Below are positions 57,779-64,000 of a stretch of DNA of 64,000 nucleotides, piece after piece. The DNA is from Glaciecola sp. 33A (lineage in GTDB: Bacteria; Pseudomonadota; Gammaproteobacteria; Enterobacterales; Alteromonadaceae): contig NZ_PJAR01000039.1 in the NCBI RefSeq assembly GCF_002836745.1, positions 62,001 through 126,000 on the forward strand, written 5' to 3'. Below the pieces are notes generated by a model. That model was not told the origin of the DNA, did not search any database, and saw only the letters and a list, made by a program, of their open reading frames with translations. The position numbers and the translations under genes are program-made. Position 1 is the first letter of the stretch. Each line of letters opens with the position of its first letter.

Positions 57779-59938
57779 TTAGCGGAATTTAAAACTTATT
57801 GTGACTACCACACCGGATTCGTCGATTTGATTATCAATATTGATCTCAGCGTGATGAAAAAGTGCAATCATTTTAGCAATATATAAACCTAAACCTAAAT
57901 GTGGCTGTTCGGCGTTTTGCTCTTTTCTAACAGAAATCATTGAGTCTAAAAGCGCTTTTTGCATATTTTCAGGCAATAATGGCCCCTGATTATTAATCTG
58001 AATTCGAAACGCATTTTTGTCTCCTTTTAACGCAATTTTAATCACTGAATCAATGGGACTAAATTCAATCGCGTTTGCAACGATCTTATCAAGCATTTGA
58101 GCGAAGAGCTCAGGGGCACCTGATATGCTTACTTTTTGTAACTCTGACTCAAGCACAAACTGCCTTGCGGGATAGGCTAGTCGGTAACCTTGTGAGCAGC
58201 CACTCAGCACCTCGTCCACATGAAAAATTTCAACATCACTGCGTTGAATAGCTTGTTCTAGACGTGTGGCCTCACTCATGTTGATGAGTATTTTACTTAA
58301 CCTCGTAATACCTTCTTTCGCCCTATCTATGTAGGCTTTATTGTCAGGTGAATGCTGCTCTAGCGACAAATTATCTAATGATGAGTTCACAATTGCCACA
58401 GGCGTTCTGAGTTCATGCGACAAACGCGACGCCATATTCTCCAAATAGCTATTATATTGGTTTAGTTTAGACAACACATTGTTGAAGGTACGACTCAAGT
58501 CACCGATTTCATCATTTGTAGAAGATGTTTTAATTTCACCTACAATTTTGCCTGAACTATCAATAGCACCTTCGGCTTCATTTCGGAGTTTGCGTATTCG
58601 CCATGAAATACGTGACGCTAATAAAAATAAGGAAAGTGTACCTAAAACAATAACTGCCAAAATAAAATGAAATTGATTTTCTAGGGCCTGATTACGCAAT
58701 GCTCTTATACCGTTTGTTGTTTGCTCCACAACCACGGCTCCCATTACCTGTTCATCAATGAATATGGGATGTGCCGCCGACAAAATGACCGCTTTTTTAT
58801 CGGCACTCAAACGCCACAAACTGCTTGGAATGCCGCCTAAAGCCTCCTCAACATCCTGACCTTGCAATGCATACGCATTTTCAAGATCATCAACAAAATC
58901 AGCAGGAGGTTTGGTCAAAATTTTATAATAGACAGGCAACAACCATTGGTTTTCAAGATACTGCCACCAGCTCTGCTTTTCTGCTTGATTGTCCGGCTGC
59001 ACTTGCAAGCCACTGGCGCTTTGTATCTCGCCTGACTTAGCTAACACTCGCCTGTGTTTATCAATTACCCAGACTCTTGCATTGGCGTACTTCAAGCCCT
59101 TTAATATATTCTCAATGTCAGGTGACGGTATTAGCACTGTACCCAATGAGTCCTGTTTTGTGGGGTCAGCGGTCCCCAGCGTATATTTTGCAAAACCAAT
59201 TTTTGGATCATCAACATCGGTAATAGCAAAAGCGATTTTACTCGACATCATCCCCACAGGAAGACGTAACTCTATGGTGTAACCAGTTTTTGTTTGTTGC
59301 CAGTAGCCCTGAATTTTAGTCTCTAGACGATCCGGCTGAATGCCTTGAGTGTCAGACTTAAGCAAATATGCGTTAACCCATCCTGACTGCATGGGCGCGA
59401 TAACATAACGCTGAAAGTCGCCTTTAATGTCGATCATCGCTACCTGTAAATAATCGTTACGGTCAATTCGCAAACTATTGCGCGCTCTAAAGACCAGATT
59501 GTCATCTAGTACTTCAAATAGTGCGTACAGAAATTTGTCATAACGCCCAATCATGTGCCTAAAAGACAAGCTTTGCGGTCGATACGTTTGCTGCATTTGA
59601 ATTAGGTTTTGTTCAGCATAGTTGAGCTTAAAAGTGTTATATTCATCCCAATCCGATGCATCACCGTCAAGCTGAATAGGATAGTCAATGCTATGTGCAT
59701 ACAAATCCGTACCTGGCCTTACATCACTCATAAAAGAGGATTGCACATCAAATAATTTCGGGCGCTCATGCAATGCAGTCGCGACTGCACGAGCAGTTCC
59801 TAGCATAGTTTGCTCTTGACCAATACGTAAGTATGTTTCTAATTCCCAAACATATTGGTACCCCAAATAAGGAATTGCGAATAAAAATGACGAGAAAAAG
59901 AGCAGCTGAACGCGTAAGCCAATGCGCCATTTATTCAT
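57779..59938 (-). CDS. pdsS: Sensor histidine kinase of the proteobacterial dedicated sortase system
   Basis: 719-residue kinase. The first membrane helix (about 10-28), then a large periplasmic domain (about 30-420) with IQLDGDASDWDEYNTF, which resembles a carbohydrate-binding-like beta-sandwich. The second helix is at about 425-445, followed by a HAMP-like linker, the His box SHELRTPVAIVNSSL, the N box (DKIVANAIEFSPI) and G box (LGLGLYIAKMIAL). The architecture and neighbours match the 'marine sortase' kinase family. The ATG overlaps the regulator's stop by 4 bases. No obvious loss of catalytic residues. Confidence 0.85.
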   Translation of the reverse strand: MNKWRIGLRVQLLFFSSFLFAIPYLGYQYVWELETYLRIGQEQTMLGTARAVATALHERPKLFDVQSSFMSDVRPGTDLYAHSIDYPIQLDGDASDWDEYNTFKLNYAEQNLIQMQQTYRPQSLSFRHMIGRYDKFLYALFEVLDDNLVFRARNSLRIDRNDYLQVAMIDIKGDFQRYVIAPMQSGWVNAYLLKSDTQGIQPDRLETKIQGYWQQTKTGYTIELRLPVGMMSSKIAFAITDVDDPKIGFAKYTLGTADPTKQDSLGTVLIPSPDIENILKGLKYANARVWVIDKHRRVLAKSGEIQSASGLQVQPDNQAEKQSWWQYLENQWLLPVYYKILTKPPADFVDDLENAYALQGQDVEEALGGIPSSLWRLSADKKAVILSAAHPIFIDEQVMGAVVVEQTTNGIRALRNQALENQFHFILAVIVLGTLSLFLLASRISWRIRKLRNEAEGAIDSSGKIVGEIKTSSTNDEIGDLSRTFNNVLSKLNQYNSYLENMASRLSHELRTPVAIVNSSLDNLSLEQHSPDNKAYIDRAKEGITRLSKILINMSEATRLEQAIQRSDVEIFHVDEVLSGCSQGYRLAYPARQFVLESELQKVSISGAPELFAQMLDKIVANAIEFSPIDSVIKIALKGDKNAFRIQINNQGPLLPENMQKALLDSMISVRKEQNAEQPHLGLGLYIAKMIALFHHAEINIDNQIDESGVVVTISFKFR

Positions 59939-60633
59939 GAATTGTCCGCTTTCCAGCGATATCCCATGCCATAAACTGTTTCTATGCGGTCAAAAGGAGG
60001 GTCAACTTGCACAAATTTTTTTCTTACTCGTTTAATGTGTGACGTAATGGTGGTGTCGTCAACGACCATTTTCGACTCATCCATTAACTGTTGTCGACTT
60101 TTCACATGCCCGGCGTATTTCACAATTGCATGTAACATCCAAAACTCAGTGACGGTCAGATCAATAATTTGCCCCTTCCATTTTACCGTCATGCGCTTCG
60201 CGTCCACGCTCAGATCCCCTGACTTAATCAGGTCTGATGGCACTAGCGGTTGATTTAATAATTCAGTACGCCTAAATAGAGCCGCAATGCGAGCCAACAA
60301 ATGAGGCAAACTGATATCCTTTGTTAAGTAGTCATCGGCTCCCATTCGTAAACCGCAGATTGTGTCGTAGTCGTTATCGCGTGCCGTAAAAAAGATAATA
60401 GGTAAGGTTTTCGACAGACTACGTAAGGTTTGGCATACTGCAAAACCACCATCAATTTCATCTTCCAAACCTATGTCAACAATCGCTAAGTCAGGTAGTT
60501 GTTGTGCAAAGGCAGTTTCTGCTTGTCGTCTATTTGAATAGGCTTTTACTGCATAGCCCTGCTTGGTTAGAGCAGACACATAGTTGTCTCTAAGCGCTTG
60601 GTCATCTTCAACTAAAGCAATTTGCTTCGACAT
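59935..60633 (-). CDS. pdsR: OmpR-type response regulator of the dedicated sortase system
   Basis: 232 residues. The receiver domain has ALVEDDQALRDNY (acidic pocket), LAIVDIGLEDE (phospho-acceptor Asp) and FFTARDNDYD with the conserved Thr and KD near 105-108. The C-terminal winged helix has LTVTEFWMLHAIVKYAGHV and DDTTITSHIKRVRKKF. ATG 60633 follows GAGAGG with about seven bases spacing; the frame extends to 60726 but into the divergent promoter. It lies opposite pdsO, which is the likely target across a 195-base spacer. Confidence 0.88.
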   Translation of the reverse strand: MSKQIALVEDDQALRDNYVSALTKQGYAVKAYSNRRQAETAFAQQLPDLAIVDIGLEDEIDGGFAVCQTLRSLSKTLPIIFFTARDNDYDTICGLRMGADDYLTKDISLPHLLARIAALFRRTELLNQPLVPSDLIKSGDLSVDAKRMTVKWKGQIIDLTVTEFWMLHAIVKYAGHVKSRQQLMDESKMVVDDTTITSHIKRVRKKFVQVDPPFDRIETVYGMGYRWKADNS

Positions 60634-60828
60634 AACACACCTCTCATATAAACAGTTGGGCTTAACTATATAGAAAATCACGATGGGTGAAAGCCTTTGC
60701 ATGCAATTTCCATTTTTTCGCCACAATTGACCTCAACATTGCCATTTTTCCTCCCCAAAGTTGCCATGAAGTCTTTGTTTAATAGCATGGCATTTAAAAA
60801 TAAACTTTACACATCTTTGGAGAAAAAC

Positions 60829-61692
60829 ATGAAAACGATATTTAACAAAACAAACATAGACATAGACACCAGTCCTTTTATCAGTGCATCTCAAAACAAA
60901 GGCTCTTTTACTAAAAACACATTAAGTAAAATTACCTTAGCGGTCGCTTTTACTAGCTTAATGAGTGTTTCTGCATTTTCAGTTGCAGGCTCGCCCTCAA
61001 ATAAACAGGCGCCTGAACTAAAACCAAGTGCGGAAGTAATTCAAAATCAAGAGACTAAAAATAATGTCGTGGGTTTAAGCACTGGGATTGTATTTGGTGG
61101 GGTTGTTGCGGGTCCATTGGGTGCGGCGATAGCGGGCCTATTTGGCTTATTTATTGCTGATGATATTAATGATGAAAATCGCTTATCCATAACTAAAAAA
61201 GAGCTACAGAGCACTAATCTCCAACTTGTCGCATTGCAGCAGAATTATCAAGATTCTATTGCCTCAGCTAATCAACAGATCGTAGCTATGGACACTGCAA
61301 TGACTCAAGCCATTGCGCAAGTCCCCCCCACAATTGAAGCTAACATTCAATTTAAAACCGCCTCTTTTCTGGTTGAGGATCATTACAAATCACAACTTGA
61401 TGGCCTAGCAAGTGAATTACGCAAAAACTCAAAATTAACAATTGAGCTCTCTGGCTTTGCTGATCAACGCGGTGAGTCTACCTATAATCAAGTGCTCTCA
61501 CAGCAACGTGCTAAGGCAGTAAAAGACTACTTAATAAGTCAATTCGTAAACCAAAATCAAGTATTCACTCAATCATTTGGCGAGTCCGAACTAGTGAGTA
61601 AAAGCGATAGCTTTGAAGGTAACTTCTTTGACCGTCGAGTGCTCTTGAAAGTGCGCAACAAAAAAGCGGAAATGACAGCAGCAAATAACTAA
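60829..61692 (+). CDS. pdsO: Sortase-associated OmpA-like protein PdsO
   Basis: 287 residues from ATG 60829, which has TTGGAG six bases upstream. A signal peptide lies unusually far in (about 34-55, VAFTSLMSVSAFSVAG). Next come a Gly/Ala-rich hydrophobic segment (STGIVFGGVVAGPLGAAIAG), a short helical stretch and a C-terminal OmpA-like peptidoglycan-binding domain (IELSGFADQRGESTYN, LSQQRAKAVKDYL, NFFDRRVLLKV). This is the layout of PdsO proteins, which occur next to class GN sortases in marine Proteobacteria. The frame is intact although the sortase genes that follow are broken. Confidence 0.88.
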   Translation: MKTIFNKTNIDIDTSPFISASQNKGSFTKNTLSKITLAVAFTSLMSVSAFSVAGSPSNKQAPELKPSAEVIQNQETKNNVVGLSTGIVFGGVVAGPLGAAIAGLFGLFIADDINDENRLSITKKELQSTNLQLVALQQNYQDSIASANQQIVAMDTAMTQAIAQVPPTIEANIQFKTASFLVEDHYKSQLDGLASELRKNSKLTIELSGFADQRGESTYNQVLSQQRAKAVKDYLISQFVNQNQVFTQSFGESELVSKSDSFEGNFFDRRVLLKVRNKKAEMTAANN

Positions 61693-61725
61693 ATACTGTT
61701 TTTAATTATTAAAAGAAATACGCTC

Positions 61726-61944
61726 ATGGCATCACTCCATCGCTTCGTTATTGTTGTGTCTGCGATTACCGTTACTGGCATGCTTGCCAGAACGGCGGTG
61801 AGTCAAACATTTACCAATCGAAGTGATGAATGGGTGGACGGATTGTATGTGTTTCCTCTGCCTGGGAGTGCCGCCGTCGACCATTTAATGATACTCAGTT
61901 TACTAATCAACAAACTAAAAATACCGTTCACGACGAAAAGCTAA
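61726..61944 (+). pseudogene. Fragment of the sortase substrate (VIT-domain protein)
   Basis: A 72-codon frame. Residues about 18-55 (TGMLARTAVSQTFTNRSD, EWVDGLYVFPLP, SAAVDHL) match the start of the inter-alpha-trypsin (VIT) domain of the marine sortase target protein. The signal peptide before it and everything after it (rest of VIT, von Willebrand A domain, C-terminal sorting signal; several hundred residues) are missing. It sits 33 bases after pdsO, where the intact gene is normally found. Clearly a deletion remnant. Confidence 0.75.
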
Positions 61945-62000
61945 TCTTAGTTTAGAGGAAGTAACGCGCATGGAAGAAGTAACAAAAAACCCAGTATATA

Positions 62001-62301
62001 CTGGCTGGCGCCAGCGGCCGCAACTTAGCATTTGGTCCAGCGCACGTGCTGCAAACGGTATCTCCAGGGAGTCTCGGCAATGCAGCTATTGCGGGTCTTA
62101 GAGACACACATTTTGATGTATTAAAACGTGCAGAAATAGGCCTACCGAGTAACTACCATAGATATTGTCGACCAACATAACCTTGATGTATTGAACCGCA
62201 ATGACAGCACAACACGCATTACCTTGGTCACCTGCTATCCGTTTGACAGTATCGAGCCTAATCCACCCCTACGGTATGTTGTTAAAGCTGAAAAAATATA
62301 G
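62001..62301 (+). pseudogene. Frameshifted class GN sortase remnant
   Basis: Frame one (62001-62180) encodes NLAFGPAHVLQTVSPGSLGN and AIAGLRDTHFDVLK; family members read IAGHRDTHF, so the catalytic His position is Leu (CTT at 62097-62099, one base from CAT). A +1 shift near 62150 leads to frame two, with TIDIVDQHNLDVLN, TLVTCYPFDSIE (catalytic Cys codon 62233-62235) and PPLRYVVKA (the active-site Arg). The N-terminal membrane helix and a middle part are missing. The enzyme cannot be functional as encoded. Confidence 0.8.
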
Positions 62302-62332
62302 ACAACCCAAGCACATTTGCCGTTTCCATGCT

Positions 62333-63082
62333 TTACGCCTTTTGTGCAGCCTTAATTGCTAACAACAAAGTCTGCGCTGGCTGATAACCAGGTATAACGG
62401 TTCCATCAGGCATAATAATATTTGGTGTCCCGTTTACTCCAATTGCCTTTCCAAAGTTGTATTGATCAGCAACTTCATTTTCACATGATTTGCTAGCAAC
62501 ATTGCCACCTGCTTTCGCTTTAGTCATCGCTTCCTGCGGATTTTCAGAACACCAAATCGACACCGCATCACGATAAACTTGACTATTGATGCCTTGTCTT
62601 GGGAAAGCAAGATAACGAACCGTAATCCCTAAGTCATTGAGAATATCCATTTCATTGTGAAACTTACGACAGTAACCACAAGTTGCATCGGTAAATACAC
62701 TAATGATGTATTTTTCTTTTTCTGACTTAAATTCAATGGCAGAGTCTTTGAATTGTTCGATGCCTTGCAAACGGAACTTTTGCAAGGCTGCACCGGTTTC
62801 ATCAACAATTTCATCACCAACGCGATAAACTCGAGCGCTTAGAAAATATTCACCATTTTCGCTCCCGTAAAATATGCCAGTCGTTGTATTTATCTGTAAT
62901 AAGCCAGGGACGTTTGAATCTTCTACAGAGATAATTTTAAAGTTCAGCTTTTGCTCAAACCTTTTAATCAAGTCAGCATGCTCTCCGTTAGTATTAGCTG
63001 CTGTCGAAAATACAAAAAAAGATAACATGACTGACACAACAACAACCGTAAATTTTGCTGTTAAACTATTGATAAAATACAT
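62333..63082 (-). CDS. dsbC: Thiol:disulfide isomerase DsbC
   Basis: Periplasmic disulfide isomerase, a V-shaped homodimer. ATG 63082 gives 249 residues. It has a signal peptide (TAKFTVVVVSVMLSFFVFSTAA), an N-terminal dimerisation domain, and the thioredoxin domain with active site FTDATCGYCRKFHNEM and cis-proline loop GVNGTPNIIMPDG. A second Cys pair is present (IWCSENP, KSCENEV). The frame extends to 63118, but 63082 starts at the signal peptide and has GGGA upstream. It follows xerD as in E. coli. Confidence 0.95.
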   Translation of the reverse strand: MYFINSLTAKFTVVVVSVMLSFFVFSTAANTNGEHADLIKRFEQKLNFKIISVEDSNVPGLLQINTTTGIFYGSENGEYFLSARVYRVGDEIVDETGAALQKFRLQGIEQFKDSAIEFKSEKEKYIISVFTDATCGYCRKFHNEMDILNDLGITVRYLAFPRQGINSQVYRDAVSIWCSENPQEAMTKAKAGGNVASKSCENEVADQYNFGKAIGVNGTPNIIMPDGTVIPGYQPAQTLLLAIKAAQKA

Positions 63083-63216
63083 ATAAAAAATCCCAAAAAA
63101 AACGGTGTAACACATCATTATTAACGCGTTACTGAACTGAACATACGAAGACCGTTAATTTTCACAAAAACAGTCAACGCTGAGGCTAACAACACGGCGG
63201 CTAAAAATTCATAAAC

Positions 63217-64000
63217 TTACCCCCTAGGATGATGGTTTTTGACCAATGATTGCAGTCTTTCAGTAGCAACATGGGTATAAATTTGCGTCGTAGACAAGTC
63301 ACTATGCCCTAATAACATTTGTACCACGCGTAAATCGGCTCCGTGGTTTAGCAAGTGCGTAGCAAAAGCATGTCTCAATGTATGAGGTGACAAATGAGCC
63401 TGGATCCCAGCCTGCTTTGCATGCAATTTTATACGATGCCAAAAGGTCTGTCGTGTCATTGTTGTGCCGCGCTTACTCGGAAATATAGTATTACTTGGTT
63501 TGCTTAATAATTGCGGTCGCCATTCTTTCAAATAAGCGCTCAAACAATCAATTGCCACTTCACCCAAGGGCACCAAACGTTCCTTATTACCTTTGCCCAT
63601 GACTCTGATGACGCCCTGTAATAAACTCACTTCGTTCATTTGCAAATGGACTAATTCTGAGACTCGAATGCCCGTAGCATACAACACTTCTAGCATCGCT
63701 TTATCTCTCGCATTTATAGCGTCATTGTCACTTGGAGCAGATAATAACTGGTCTACCTGTTCCTCAGTTAACGTGCTTGGCAGATAGCTTGGTAACTTAG
63801 GGTTACTTAGCCCCTGAGTCGGATTATCAGCTCGCCATTTTTTTGTAATTGCATACTTGAAAAAAGACCTTGATGAACTCAAAAATCTTGATGTTGAGCG
63901 TTGTGATAATTTTTTTTCAAAACGCAACGTTAAGAATGCTTGAATATCCTCTTTTTGTACTGAGGCCAAATCGGATGTAACAGTAGAGTGACTTTGTAAA
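63217..64000 (-). CDS. xerD: Site-specific tyrosine recombinase XerD (5' end outside window)
   Basis: Partner of XerC in resolving chromosome dimers at dif. The frame is open to the window edge, so the first residues (about 40 by comparison with E. coli) lie beyond 64000. Seen are the catalytic Arg in YATGIRVSELVHL, the Lys in VMGKGNKERLVPLGE, SPHTLRHAFATHLLNHG (H-x-x-R), LLGHSDLSTTQIYTHV (His and nucleophile Tyr). It ends NHHPRG. A TTG at 63969 is not a real start. The xerD-dsbC order is conserved with E. coli. Confidence 0.96.
   Translation of the reverse strand, partial: LQSHSTVTSDLASVQKEDIQAFLTLRFEKKLSQRSTSRFLSSSRSFFKYAITKKWRADNPTQGLSNPKLPSYLPSTLTEEQVDQLLSAPSDNDAINARDKAMLEVLYATGIRVSELVHLQMNEVSLLQGVIRVMGKGNKERLVPLGEVAIDCLSAYLKEWRPQLLSKPSNTIFPSKRGTTMTRQTFWHRIKLHAKQAGIQAHLSPHTLRHAFATHLLNHGADLRVVQMLLGHSDLSTTQIYTHVATERLQSLVKNHHPRG

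Noticed and set aside
60634-60828. Extended N-termini of pdsR and pdsO that would overlap each other
   Set aside because: Both extensions lack family similarity, and the internal starts (60633 and 60829) have clear ribosome binding sites; the spacer is a divergent promoter region.

Overview
The window is chromosomal DNA of a marine gammaproteobacterium, most likely an Alteromonadaceae member (Glaciecola/Paraglaciecola/Alteromonas-like). The evidence is a low GC content, a housekeeping gene order shared with Enterobacteria and Alteromonadales (mdh/argR, rsmI-lpoA-yraN-diaA-dolP, sspAB-petABC-rpsI-rplM, xerD-dsbC...recJ), a TonB-dependent receptor, a PEP-CTERM protein and a 'proteobacterial dedicated sortase' locus. 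I saw no tRNA, rRNA, CRISPR array or intact mobile element.

Layout. Positions 1-8.3 kb hold a surface polysaccharide locus: four apparently intact glycosyltransferases, an O-antigen polymerase/ligase-like protein, a hexapeptide acetyltransferase, a Wzx-like flippase and one internally deleted glycosyltransferase relic. A PEP-CTERM protein follows (8.8-9.4 kb). Positions 9.7-14.0 kb are an accessory stretch: a ChaC-like cyclotransferase, a yeast-type cytosine deaminase, a long SelO pseudokinase of visibly higher GC, and a mitochondrial/alphaproteobacterial-type heme A synthase. Then come proBA, fklB, ppc, a few poorly characterised genes, a CadC-like membrane regulator divergent from a small exported protein, and an amidohydrolase lipoprotein divergent from a large TonB-dependent receptor (24-31.7 kb). 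From 32 to 53 kb the content is mostly core: mdh, argR, rsmI, lpoA, yraN, diaA, dolP, sspBA, petABC, rpsI-rplM, a half-length mazG, relA, rlmD, acpS, pdxJ, recO, a small unknown gene and recJ.

The most interesting region is 53-62.3 kb, between recJ and dsbC, which are neighbours in E. coli. It carries a 1534-residue PAS/coiled-coil membrane protein with an HPt-like tail lacking its histidine, a histidine kinase and response regulator of the dedicated sortase type (pdsS, pdsR), and the divergent OmpA-like gene pdsO. These are followed by remnants of the sortase substrate and of the sortase itself. The sortase relic keeps the TLVTC active-site motif, but the catalytic-His position reads Leu and the frame is broken. 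The sensory and envelope parts of the system therefore survive while the enzyme and its substrate have decayed.
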